Source of the DNA: Acidimicrobiaceae bacterium
GTDB lineage: Bacteria; Actinomycetota; Acidimicrobiia; Acidimicrobiales; RAAP-2
Direction of reading: 5' to 3'
Assembly (NCBI GenBank): GCA_003141095.1
Contig: PLKM01000031.1
Location: forward strand, 28,020-92,019
DNA length: 64,000 nt
Shown here: piece by piece, positions 17,768 to 25,951 of the stretch
Numbering within the stretch: position 1 is the first letter of the stretch
Layout: each line of letters starts with the position of its first letter
Made by a program: the position numbers and the translations under genes
The notes under the pieces: model-generated
Database searches by the model: none
What the model was told of the DNA's origin: nothing
The model's input: only the letters and a program-made list of their open reading frames with translations

Positions 17768-18973
17768 CTAGCACACCCTCATCGGAATGCGGCGGGGCCC
17801 GCGGACCTGGCCCTGCGCCCACGTGACGTCATTCGACTCGTCGATCTCAAACGTCGGATAGCGCTTGATGAACTCCTCGAGCGCCACTCGAAGTTCGAGT
17901 CGAGCCAGGTTCGAGCCCGCACAGCGGTGAATGCCGAGGCCGAAGGCGGCGTGCCGATTGACCGCGCGGTCGATGATGAACTTGTCGGCGTCCTTGAAGG
18001 CCGCCGGATCGCGGTTGGCCGCGGGAAAGCCGAGGAGTATCCAATCGTCCTTCTTCATGGGACAGCCGGCGTAGTCCATGTCCTCCTTGACCAGGCGAGC
18101 CATCGTGACCGGCGCGTAGAAGCGCAGGAACTCCTCGACCGCGAGCGCCATGAGGTCGGGCTCGTTCACCAGACGCGCGAGGTCATCGGGATGGGTCGCC
18201 AGGTGCCACAGCGACGATCCAATGGCGGACCACGTGGTGTCGATGCCCGCGATAAGGATCAGGACCATCGAGCCGCGCACGTGCTCGGGCGCCAGTTTCT
18301 GGCCGTTCACGTCAACGTTCAATAAGTAACTCGTGAGGTCGTCACGCGGGTTCGCGATATGGTCCTCGATCTGCTCGGTGAAGTACTCGGCCATTGGCAG
18401 CAGCATCGGCCCGCGCACCTCGGGGTCGAGGTCAATGAGGTCGAGCACGATGTGCACGAAATCGCGGAATCGATCACCGTCCTCGGGAGGAAAGCCCAGC
18501 ATGTGCGAGATGACACCGGGCGGGATGAACTGGGCGTACTCGACGCCCGCGTCGATCAGTTCGCGACCCTCGAGGTTGTCCAAGTGCTCGCGGCAGAGGG
18601 CTCGAATCTGAGGTTCGAGGGCGTGCACGGGGCCCGGCGCGAACGCCGGTAGAAGGAGCCGGCGGGCCACCTGGTGGAACGGCGGATCCGACGTGATGGG
18701 CGGTGCCGCGCCCATCGGTGCGGGTGGGGCGTTCTCGGGAAACTTGTTCTTTGAGACGACAACCTGGCGGCTGGTGAAGTGCTCGGTGTCGTTCGCGATC
18801 GCCGACACGACCTCGTGGGTCGTGGGAAACCACCCGCCGCCGTAGCGCTCGGTGTGGGCGACGGGGCAGCGTGCGCGAAGGTCCTCCCAGATCGGATACG
18901 GATTGCTGACCCACTGCGGATCGGTGTGATCCCAGTCGGTCGCGAAATCGACCACCGGCTCCTTGTCAGTCAT
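17768..18973 (-). CDS. Cytochrome P450 (second of a tandem pair)
   Basis: 401 residues. The I-helix oxygen motif is AGIDTTWS, the ExxR motif is in EEFLRFYAPVTMARLV, and the heme-binding motif is FGLGIHRCAGSNLARLE with the thiolate Cys at about 351. It is soluble with no membrane anchor, a class I bacterial monooxygenase. GGGGGAG precedes the ATG. It lies 44 bases after the paralogue at 19017 and shares its layout and long identical blocks. Substrate unknown; steroid, terpene or fatty acid type substrates are possible. Confidence 0.93.
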   Translation of the reverse strand: MTDKEPVVDFATDWDHTDPQWVSNPYPIWEDLRARCPVAHTERYGGGWFPTTHEVVSAIANDTEHFTSRQVVVSKNKFPENAPPAPMGAAPPITSDPPFHQVARRLLLPAFAPGPVHALEPQIRALCREHLDNLEGRELIDAGVEYAQFIPPGVISHMLGFPPEDGDRFRDFVHIVLDLIDLDPEVRGPMLLPMAEYFTEQIEDHIANPRDDLTSYLLNVDVNGQKLAPEHVRGSMVLILIAGIDTTWSAIGSSLWHLATHPDDLARLVNEPDLMALAVEEFLRFYAPVTMARLVKEDMDYAGCPMKKDDWILLGFPAANRDPAAFKDADKFIIDRAVNRHAAFGLGIHRCAGSNLARLELRVALEEFIKRYPTFEIDESNDVTWAQGQVRGPRRIPMRVC

Positions 18974-19016
18974 CTGCTCCCCCTGGCTTATGACCGCTGA
19001 ACATCAGCGTGACGGC

Positions 19017-20225
19017 TTACTTGAGAATACGAAACGGCAGGTTACGCGCTCCGCGAACCTGGCCCTGCGCCCACGTCACCGCGTCAGCGTCAACCAGCTC
19101 GAAGCGCGGATAGCGCTTGATGAACTCCTCGAGCGCCACTCGAAGCTCAAGGCGGGCGAGGTTCGAGCCCGCACAGCGGTGGATGCCGAGGCCGAAGGCG
19201 ACGTGGCGATTCTCCGCGCGGTCGATGATGAACTTGTCGGCGTCGACGAAGACATCCGGGTCGCGGTTGGCCGCGGGAAATCCGAGCAGTATCCAGTCGT
19301 CCTGTTTCATGGGACACCCGAGGTAGTCCATGTCGTGCTTGACGAGGCGAGCCATCGTGACCGGGGCGTAGAAGCGCAGGAACTCCTCGATCGCCACGGG
19401 CATCAACTCGGGCTCGTTCACCAGCCGCGCGAGGTCGTCGGGATGCGTCGAGAGGTGCCACAGCGACGACGCAATCGCGGACCACGACGTGTCGATTCCC
19501 GCCACCAGCGTCAAGATCATGGTGCCAAAGACGTGTTCGAGGGCCAACTTCTGGCCCCCGATCTCGGCGTCCAGCAGATAACTCGTCAGATCGTTGGCCG
19601 GGTTGGCCTGGTGATCCTCGATCTGCCTGATGAAGTACTCCTCGATCGGGGCGAACGCCTCGATCCGCTCCTCTTCGGGCAGGTCAACCGCCTCAAGCAC
19701 CACGTGGACGAACTCACGGAACAGGTCCTCGTCGGCCTCGGGAAAGCCGAGCATCTGTCGGATCACCGCCACCGGGATGAACTGCGTGAACTCCGAGCCG
19801 GCATTGATCTCCTCGCGGTTCCCGAGCGCATCGAGAAGTCGCACGCAAAGCGCACGAACCTGGGGTTCGAGTGCGTGTACCGGACCAGGCGCCAACGCCG
19901 GCAGGACGAGGCGCCGGGCAATCTGGTGGAACGGCGGGTCCGACGTGATGGGCGGCGCGAGACCAATAGGGGCCGGCGGATCCTCCTCGGTGGGACGACC
20001 GTTGCCGATGACCACGGATCGACTGGTGAAGTTCTCGGTGTCCTTGGCAATGGCGGAGACGCCCGCGTGCGTGACGGGGAACCACCCACCGCCGTAGCGA
20101 TCCGTGTGCGCCACCGGACAGCGCTCGCGCAGGTCCTCCCAAATGGGGTACGGATCGGCCACCCACTGGGGATCGGTGTGATCCCAGTCGGTAGCGAAGT
20201 CTTCTACTGGGGGCTTGATGGTCAT
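19017..20225 (-). CDS. Cytochrome P450 (first of a tandem pair)
   Basis: 402 residues. I-helix AGIDTSWSAIASSLWHL, ExxR in EEFLRFYAPVTMARLV, heme motif FGLGIHRCAGSNLARLE with Cys at about 351. It starts two bases after the ferredoxin stop, so the ferredoxin is its probable redox partner. It differs from its neighbour mainly in the B-C and F-G regions (for example EALDLPEEERIEAF-type segment against LDLIDLDPEVRGP), which is where P450 substrate specificity sits. Confidence 0.93.
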   Translation of the reverse strand: MTIKPPVEDFATDWDHTDPQWVADPYPIWEDLRERCPVAHTDRYGGGWFPVTHAGVSAIAKDTENFTSRSVVIGNGRPTEEDPPAPIGLAPPITSDPPFHQIARRLVLPALAPGPVHALEPQVRALCVRLLDALGNREEINAGSEFTQFIPVAVIRQMLGFPEADEDLFREFVHVVLEAVDLPEEERIEAFAPIEEYFIRQIEDHQANPANDLTSYLLDAEIGGQKLALEHVFGTMILTLVAGIDTSWSAIASSLWHLSTHPDDLARLVNEPELMPVAIEEFLRFYAPVTMARLVKHDMDYLGCPMKQDDWILLGFPAANRDPDVFVDADKFIIDRAENRHVAFGLGIHRCAGSNLARLELRVALEEFIKRYPRFELVDADAVTWAQGQVRGARNLPFRILK

Positions 20226-20227
20226 GC

Positions 20228-20422
20228 CTATTCCTCGATGAAGATGGCGTGTTCGGGGCAGTTCAATTGAGCGAGACGCGCGCTTTCCATGGTCTCGCTG
20301 TTGAGCACTCCGTCGCCGATGACGACGCCGTTGCCTAGATCATCAAAGTCAAAGATATTTGGCGCTATCGAAAAACACCGCCCCTGACCCTGACAGATAT
20401 CTGCGTCAATAGTAACTTTCAC
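20228..20422 (-). CDS. 3Fe-4S ferredoxin, P450 partner
   Basis: 64 residues, the typical size. Cluster ligands are in ICQGQGRCF and LNCPEHAI, matching the CX5C...CP pattern of 3Fe-4S ferredoxins that serve P450s. Acidic surface (IFDFDD, IFIEE). Start is GTG with GGAGGAGGGG upstream. It leads the operon ferredoxin-P450-P450. No ferredoxin reductase is encoded nearby. Confidence 0.92.
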   Translation of the reverse strand: MKVTIDADICQGQGRCFSIAPNIFDFDDLGNGVVIGDGVLNSETMESARLAQLNCPEHAIFIEE

Positions 20423-20469
20423 GACCCCTCCTCCGTGTTGTTATGGAGACCCTACTACCGAGTAACTAG

Positions 20470-21357
20470 TTAGGACATGAGGGTATGGGGTTGCCAACCG
20501 GTGCTAGTGGCGAAGTGGGTTCCCACCAGCCGGGCGGTCTCGTCCGCCATGGCAAGCTGACCAACCGAGAGGGCGAAGTCGTGCCAGAAATCGGGGAACT
20601 CGCGCACTCGTATCTGTTCGAGTCCCAGGGCGCCGAGGCGCCGGGCGTCGGGAGCCAGTATGTCATCGCTGCCCCCGATCACCAACGTGGGTGGCATGTG
20701 CTCCCACGGGCCCAGCAGCGGCGACACCTCGCGGTTCGCCAGATCGTCGCCGGCGTAGGCCTCGGCACACGCCGCTAACCACTCGGGTGAAAGCAGCGGG
20801 TCTCGCGCCACCAGATCTGCGTCGTGGCTGCGATCGACGCTGAGATCCAGCCACGGCGACAGCAGGACGAGCGCCCGCACCCCGTGGTCGTTGCGCTGCA
20901 GTGCACTCGCGAGGGCGCCCGCGCCGGCGGAGTCGCCGAAGGCAACAACGGTGCGACCCGCCAAGCTTCGAAGCACCGCTCCCACGTCATCCACGGCCGC
21001 CGGCGCGCGATGCTCGGGGGCCAGCCGGTAGTTGACGCCCAGCACCGGCGCCTCGAGCGACGCGGCGAGATACGAGCACAGCGCGTAGCCCATCGACGCC
21101 GATCCCACGCAATAGCCGCCGCCGTGCACGTAGACAATGGCGCGGCTCTTCTGGTAGTTCGTCGGCGTCATCCGCTCGCACGCGACGCCGCCAATCGTCA
21201 CGTTCTCGACGTCGACGTTGAACAGTGGCCGGGTGGCGATGGTCGCGGCGCGAAGACGCCTGCGCTGCTTCGTCCATGGAACGTCGGGGCGAAAGACGAG
21301 TCGACGAACCGCTCGAAGTCCCAAGCGCTGCACGTGAGGAGGAGTTCGAACGCTCAT
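20470..21357 (-). CDS. Alpha/beta hydrolase fold-3 esterase (HSL family)
   Basis: 295 residues. Hormone-sensitive-lipase motifs: oxyanion VYVHGGGYCVGS, nucleophile GDSAGAGAL, acid in VIGGSDDILAPD, His in FPDFWHDFAL. It hydrolyses short- to medium-chain esters. The ATG lies five bases after the serB stop, so it is probably co-transcribed with serB, although a functional link is not evident. Confidence 0.9.
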   Translation of the reverse strand: MSVRTPPHVQRLGLRAVRRLVFRPDVPWTKQRRRLRAATIATRPLFNVDVENVTIGGVACERMTPTNYQKSRAIVYVHGGGYCVGSASMGYALCSYLAASLEAPVLGVNYRLAPEHRAPAAVDDVGAVLRSLAGRTVVAFGDSAGAGALASALQRNDHGVRALVLLSPWLDLSVDRSHDADLVARDPLLSPEWLAACAEAYAGDDLANREVSPLLGPWEHMPPTLVIGGSDDILAPDARRLGALGLEQIRVREFPDFWHDFALSVGQLAMADETARLVGTHFATSTGWQPHTLMS

Positions 21358-21362
21358 CCGCG

Positions 21363-22544
21363 CTACAGCGTCTCGATCTCTTCGCGACTGATGCCCAGGA
21401 AATACAGCACCGCGTCCAGGTACGGCACCGACAGGGCGGCGTCGGCGTGCTCTCGCACGACGGGCTTCGCGTTGAAGGCGATCCCGAGCCCGGCGACCGA
21501 AATCATGTCGATGTCGTTGGCCCCGTCACCCACCGCCACGGTCTGCTCGAGAGGAACGCCGACTTCACTCGCGAAGCGCTCGAGCGCCCGGGCCTTTGCC
21601 GCGCGGTCGACAATCGGCGCGGCCAGCCGACCGGTTAACTTGCCGTCCTTGATCTCGAGCCGGTTCGCTTCGAGGTAGTCAACGTGAAGCTCGGCGAGCA
21701 GGGGCGCGAGCACCTCGACGAATCCACCCGACACCACCGCTGGCACGTAACCCAGGCGGTGCAGCGTGTGCAGCAGCGTACGAGCGCCGGGCGTGAGCTT
21801 CAGTTTGGCCCGGACGTCATCGATCACGGACTCGGGAAGTCCCGCCAACAACGCGACGCGACGGCGAAGCGACTCGGCGAAGTCGATCTCGCCGGCCATG
21901 GCGGCTTCGGTGATCTTGGAGACCTCCCGCGCGCACCCGCCAGCGTCGGCGAGCAGATCAATCACCTCGTGCTGGAGCAGGGTGGAGTCCGCATCCATGA
22001 CGACCAAGTGTTTTGCCCGACGGTGAAGACCGGCGCGCTGCACCGCCAGGTCCAGACCCGCGTCCTTCGCAACGGACGCCAACGCCTCACGCAGACCGGT
22101 CTTCTCCGGGCCACGAACGACCAGTTCGTAGCAGTCAACGGGGTAGCTCGCCAGGTGAACAATCCGCTCGCAGGTTGAATCGCTGCGCGCGATAGCGCCA
22201 AAGATCTGCTCGAGTTGGTCGGCGCTGATCGACGGGGCGAGCAGGGTCACGAGCAGCCTTCCACCGTGGACAACGTCACTCGGCGTCACTAACTCCACGG
22301 TCGCGCTGATTCCTTCGCCGACGATGTTGCGCTCGTGAAGCGCCTCTTCAATCTCTCGCACCCGCACCGAGCTGTCGACGACGATCTCGGCGCAGAGCAC
22401 CAACGTCCCGCGAATGGTGATCTGGGCCACGTCAATCACGTGGGCGTTGCTGACGCTGAGCGACGAAAGGGCGGCGAATAGTTCAGCGCCGACGCCGACC
22501 CGGTCCGGTCCGCTGACGGTGACGAGATAGGTCGACTTGGTCAT
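21363..22544 (-). CDS. serB: Phosphoserine phosphatase with N-terminal ACT domains
   Basis: 393 residues. An ACT-type region covers roughly 1-170 (TYLVTVSGPDRVGVGAELF cited by its core VSGPDRVG), followed by a HAD domain with the aspartate nucleophile in VVMDADSTLLQ, GGFVEVLAPLLAEL, LTGRLAAPIVDRAAKA and the Mg-binding VGDGANDIDM. Last step of serine synthesis. The ACT part suggests serine feedback, as known for actinobacterial SerB2. The ATG at 22544 follows TACGCT at leaderless spacing. Confidence 0.94.
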   Translation of the reverse strand: MTKSTYLVTVSGPDRVGVGAELFAALSSLSVSNAHVIDVAQITIRGTLVLCAEIVVDSSVRVREIEEALHERNIVGEGISATVELVTPSDVVHGGRLLVTLLAPSISADQLEQIFGAIARSDSTCERIVHLASYPVDCYELVVRGPEKTGLREALASVAKDAGLDLAVQRAGLHRRAKHLVVMDADSTLLQHEVIDLLADAGGCAREVSKITEAAMAGEIDFAESLRRRVALLAGLPESVIDDVRAKLKLTPGARTLLHTLHRLGYVPAVVSGGFVEVLAPLLAELHVDYLEANRLEIKDGKLTGRLAAPIVDRAAKARALERFASEVGVPLEQTVAVGDGANDIDMISVAGLGIAFNAKPVVREHADAALSVPYLDAVLYFLGISREEIETL

Positions 22545-22550
22545 GCAAAG

Positions 22551-22556
22551 AGCGTA
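22551..22556 (-). promoter_or_regulatory. -10 box of serB
   Basis: TACGCT on the minus strand, six bases before the serB ATG. Confidence 0.5.
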
Positions 22557-22580
22557 GAGGGTGCGACGACCCCTCCTACC

Positions 22581-23852
22581 TCAATCGTCTTCGTTCGAAC
22601 GAAGCTCGCGAACTTCGATGACGTGCACATCCGTACGCGCGTCAAAGGTCCAGAGCGTGGGCAGGGCGGCGGCGACAACCCCCACCGAACCCGTGCAAGC
22701 GAGACCACCGAAGGTGAGCGAAAATCGCAGCGTGGTCCACGCCGCCATCACACCGGCGCGGAACTGGCCCGCCGTGGGTCCCAAGGAGTAGGAGATCATC
22801 TCGATGCCCGCCATGCGTCCACGCATCTCGGGCGGTATTGACTCGTTCCACATGGTCGTACGAAATATTCCGCTGATCGCATCGGCGCCGCCGCCAATCG
22901 CGAGACCGAGCAGCACCAGCCACATCGACGCGGAGTACCCGAAGAGAGCAATGCCGAGGCCCCACAGCGCCGCGGCGAAGATCACCGCCCGCCCGTATCT
23001 ATGGACTTTTCGAGTCCACGCGGACGTCAAGGTCGCGAGCAGCGCGCCGGCGGGCAGACCGCACAGCAGGAGTGCGAGCGCGTACGTCTCGTGGAACCGC
23101 TCGGCGACGAAGGGCAGCATCACGACCGGGAAGGCCAGAATCATTGCCAAGAGGTCAATCACGTACGTGCCAACGATGTCGGGGCGCGAAAGCGCGTAAC
23201 GGAGCCCCGAGGTCATCGCCGCTATGTCGCCCCCGTCGAACGACGGACTCGCCACCGTGGCACGTAGCGAGAACAGCAGGAGCAGCGAGCACGCGAAGGT
23301 GACCAGATTTGCCGCGTACACCGACGCCGGACCAACCGCCACCGCGACCAATCCCCCCAATGCCGGACCAATGATCGAGGCGGTGGTGTAGCGAATGTTG
23401 GCGAGCGTCGACGCGGCCCGCTGTAGTTCGTGGGGCACGAACATCTGATTGAGCGCCTCGATGCTCGGGCGCTGCAGGCTCGACGCTCCCGCGGCCACCA
23501 CGGCGTCGGCGTAGAGGACCCAGACCTGGGGGTGCTTCAGCAGCGCGTTGATGAGCAGAACCGCGGTCGACGCCATCAGCAACTGCTCCATCGAGATAAT
23601 GAGCCGACGTCGATTCAAACGGTCGGCGAGCACACCGCCGTAGAGTCCGAACACCACCAGCGGGACGAGTTCGACGAGACCGAGCGCACCAACCTCCAAA
23701 GGCGAGTGCGTCAGATTCTTCAGTTGAAACGGGACAGTGATATAGGTCGCTTGGCTGCCGAGCGCGGTGACGAATCCCGCGATGTAGAGGCGACGGTACT
23801 GCTTGGAGACGCGAAGTGGCGTGAGATCAACGCCGAGTCGTGGTGCACTCAC
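22581..23852 (-). CDS. MFS transporter (MFS_3 / enterobactin-exporter-like)
   Basis: 423 residues from a GTG at 23852 that overlaps the acyltransferase stop as GTGA; an ATG at 23876 is an alternative. About 12 hydrophobic segments. The MFS loop motif GVLADRLNRRR sits after TM2 and the protein starts with a soluble-looking LRVSKQYRRLYIAGFVTALG segment (core SKQYRRLYIA). It resembles drug or siderophore efflux permeases; the substrate is unknown. Coupled to an acetyltransferase-like gene, which might modify what it exports. Confidence 0.85.
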   Translation of the reverse strand: MSAPRLGVDLTPLRVSKQYRRLYIAGFVTALGSQATYITVPFQLKNLTHSPLEVGALGLVELVPLVVFGLYGGVLADRLNRRRLIISMEQLLMASTAVLLINALLKHPQVWVLYADAVVAAGASSLQRPSIEALNQMFVPHELQRAASTLANIRYTTASIIGPALGGLVAVAVGPASVYAANLVTFACSLLLLFSLRATVASPSFDGGDIAAMTSGLRYALSRPDIVGTYVIDLLAMILAFPVVMLPFVAERFHETYALALLLCGLPAGALLATLTSAWTRKVHRYGRAVIFAAALWGLGIALFGYSASMWLVLLGLAIGGGADAISGIFRTTMWNESIPPEMRGRMAGIEMISYSLGPTAGQFRAGVMAAWTTLRFSLTFGGLACTGSVGVVAAALPTLWTFDARTDVHVIEVRELRSNEDD

Positions 23853-24502
23853 GCCTGAGCCGCTCCGGGTTGCCATCCGTTCGCGGGGTCGTAGTGTCGA
23901 AGGATCTTCGCCGGTACTCCACCGAGCACCACGTGATCGGGAAACGTACCCCTGACGACTGCTCCCGCGGCGACGACAGTGTTTCGACCCAGCACCGTGC
24001 CGGGCAGTATCACCACGTTGGCGCCGAGCCAACTACCCGATCCGATCCGCACCGCCGCTTCTTGAGGGTCCTGCCAGCCCACCGGTGCGTCGGGGTCTTC
24101 GTAGGAGTGGTTCTGGTCGGTGATGTACACGTAGGGACCCGTTTGAATCTCGTCGCCGAGCTCGATTGACCAGTGACCGATGATGTGGGACCCCCGGCCA
24201 ATGATGCACTTGCGACCAATCGTCACGGTCGGGCACGCCAGCATCTCCTGATCGCCGCTCATCCCCGCGGCGAGACAGACGTTGGGTCCGACGAGTGTCT
24301 CGTCGCCAATGGAGAGATAGCGCTCGTTGTAGACAACACCCTGGGGCGCCATAAGGGCCGCGCGGTCCCCAAAGTAGTGGAACCTCTTCGCGTAGGGATC
24401 GTTCGGGCCGACCGTGGCAACTTCGTTTATGTAGCGGCGCGTTCGTCGAATCCAGGCACCCAACAACTGACGGCAACGAATGCGCAGACTCACTCGAGTC
24501 AC
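23849..24502 (-). CDS. Hexapeptide-repeat acyltransferase (maltose/galactoside acetyltransferase-like)
   Basis: 217 residues from the GTG at 24502. Left-handed beta-helix repeats run through the middle (LSIGDETLVGPNVCLAAG, VTIGRKCIIGRGSHIIG, VRIGSGSWLGANVVILPG, VLGRNTVVAAGAVVRG). The catalytic-type His is in YITDQNHSYEDP, and VVLGGVPAKILRHYDP closes the domain. It transfers an acyl group, probably acetyl, to a sugar or similar acceptor. The start is uncertain: GTG at 24493 or TTG at 24523 are alternatives, and AAGG stands four bases before 24502. Confidence 0.8.
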   Translation of the reverse strand: MTRVSLRIRCRQLLGAWIRRTRRYINEVATVGPNDPYAKRFHYFGDRAALMAPQGVVYNERYLSIGDETLVGPNVCLAAGMSGDQEMLACPTVTIGRKCIIGRGSHIIGHWSIELGDEIQTGPYVYITDQNHSYEDPDAPVGWQDPQEAAVRIGSGSWLGANVVILPGTVLGRNTVVAAGAVVRGTFPDHVVLGGVPAKILRHYDPANGWQPGAAQA

Positions 24503-24648
24503 GCTACCTTCAACTGATCGCAAGACATCAACCGCGATACGTCGGCGTCGGTAACTCCACGCCCTCGGGACCAGCGAACGACATCCGAGACACCGCGCAT
24601 CACTTCTCTCGTAGAGCGCCGCGCCGCTTCAACTTCAAGGGCCGCCAA
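24499..24648 (-). CDS. Possible 49-residue protein between recA and the acyltransferase
   Basis: Open frame from a TTG at 24648 (starting LAALEVEAARRS) ending SCDQLKVA, with its TGA overlapping the acyltransferase GTG as GTGA. The composition is protein-like (helical, amphipathic). It is in the same frame as recA and is separated from the recA stop by another stop-bounded stretch (GELAGRREATDGVCRDG), so it could be the remnant of a longer gene. No family recognised. Confidence 0.3.
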   Translation of the reverse strand: MAALEVEAARRSTREVMRGVSDVVRWSRGRGVTDADVSRLMSCDQLKVA

Positions 24649-24711
24649 CTACCCGTCTCTGCAAACTCCGTCCGTCGCCTCACGGCGCCCGGCCAGCTCG
24701 CCAGAGCTCCC

Positions 24712-25773
24712 CTAGTCGAGCGAGATTGGTGTGTCGATGTCAATATTGGTTTCGTCGAGCGCGCCGACCACATCGGGCGCGAGCGCGTTCGCCAAGTGTT
24801 CGCGGACGCGACCGTCAATCTCGGCCATGGTCTGAGGGTTCTCGCGCAAGAAGTTCTTCACGTTCTCGCGACCCTGGCCCATCTGCTCGCCCTCGTAGGT
24901 GAACCACGCGCCGGCCTTCTTCACGAAGCCCAACTCGACGGCGACGTCAAGCACCGAACCTTCGCGACTGATGCCCTGGCCGTACATGATGTCGAACTCC
25001 GCCTGCTTGAACGGAGCGGCGCACTTGTTCTTGACGACCTTCACACGGGTGCGGTTCCCGACGACCTCGGTGCCGTCCTTGATCGACTCGATGCGTCGGA
25101 TGTCGAGGCGGATCGACGCGTAGAACTTCAGGGCTCGCCCACCGGGCGTCACCTCGGGCGACCCGTACATGACGCCGATCTTCTCGCGCAGCTGGTTGAT
25201 GAATATCGCGACGGTGTTGGACTTCGAAAGTCCGCCCGTCAACTTGCGAAGGGCCTGGCTCATCAGACGCGCCTGGAGACCAACGTGACTGTCGCCCATG
25301 TCGCCCTCGATCTCCGCGCGTGGCGTGAGAGCGGCCACCGAGTCGATGACAATGACGTCCAGCGCGCCGGAGCGGATCAACATGTCGCAGATTTCGAGCG
25401 CCTGCTCACCGGTATCGGGTTGGCTGATAAGCAGGTCGTCCACGTTGACGCCGATGGCGCGGGCGTACACCGGGTCCATGGCGTGCTCGGCATCGATATA
25501 GGCACAGACACCACCGTTACGCTGCGCTTCAGCGACCACGTGCATGGCGAGCGTCGACTTGCCCGATGACTCGGGACCGTACAGCTCGACGATGCGGCCT
25601 CGTGGAAGACCACCGATTCCTAGAGCCATGTCGAGGGCGAGCGCACCGGTGGGAATTGATTCGATATTCATGTGCATGTTCTCACCCATACGCATGATCG
25701 ATCCCTTACCGAACTGCTTCTCGATCTGCCCGAGGGCAGCTTCGAGGGCCTTTGCGCGATCGTCGGTTGCCAT
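24712..25773 (-). CDS. recA: Recombinase RecA
   Basis: 353 residues from the ATG at 25773, which has AGGAGA seven bases upstream; upstream in-frame starts would add an unlikely leader. Walker [12 protein letters not shown], the MAW-type [20 protein letters not shown] (core VIDSVAAL), L2-loop region [22 protein letters not shown] (core NQLREKIG), and C-terminal acidic tail. Strand exchange and LexA co-protease. A perfect SOS palindrome lies about 85 bases upstream. No recX follows, unlike in many actinobacteria. Confidence 0.97.
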   Translation of the reverse strand: MATDDRAKALEAALGQIEKQFGKGSIMRMGENMHMNIESIPTGALALDMALGIGGLPRGRIVELYGPESSGKSTLAMHVVAEAQRNGGVCAYIDAEHAMDPVYARAIGVNVDDLLISQPDTGEQALEICDMLIRSGALDVIVIDSVAALTPRAEIEGDMGDSHVGLQARLMSQALRKLTGGLSKSNTVAIFINQLREKIGVMYGSPEVTPGGRALKFYASIRLDIRRIESIKDGTEVVGNRTRVKVVKNKCAAPFKQAEFDIMYGQGISREGSVLDVAVELGFVKKAGAWFTYEGEQMGQGRENVKNFLRENPQTMAEIDGRVREHLANALAPDVVGALDETNIDIDTPISLD

Positions 25774-25852
25774 TGCATTCTCCTTGTTCTTTGTCATCGA
25801 GGGCACGTTATGTGTCTCCTGTGACATCGGTCGGTCTCCACCTGGCACTTAG

Positions 25853-25858
25853 GTTATA
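25853..25858 (-). promoter_or_regulatory. -10 box of recA
   Basis: TATAAC on the minus strand, overlapping the edge of the SOS box. It would give a leader of roughly 70 bases before the recA ATG. Confidence 0.45.
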
Positions 25859-25874
25859 CGAACAACTGTTCGTA
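25857..25874. promoter_or_regulatory. SOS box (LexA operator) of recA
   Basis: TACGAACAACTGTTCGTA is a perfect palindrome with 7-bp arms around a 4-bp centre and contains the actinobacterial/Bacillus SOS core CGAAC-N4-GTTCG. It overlaps the recA promoter, so LexA binding would block transcription until DNA damage. Confidence 0.9.
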
Positions 25875-25951
25875 ATGTGGAGTTTCTGGCCTTCTTCCAA
25901 TAATTAGTCCCAAATAGGTAAAATTGTGGGACTGTCGCGGAGAACTTGGCG

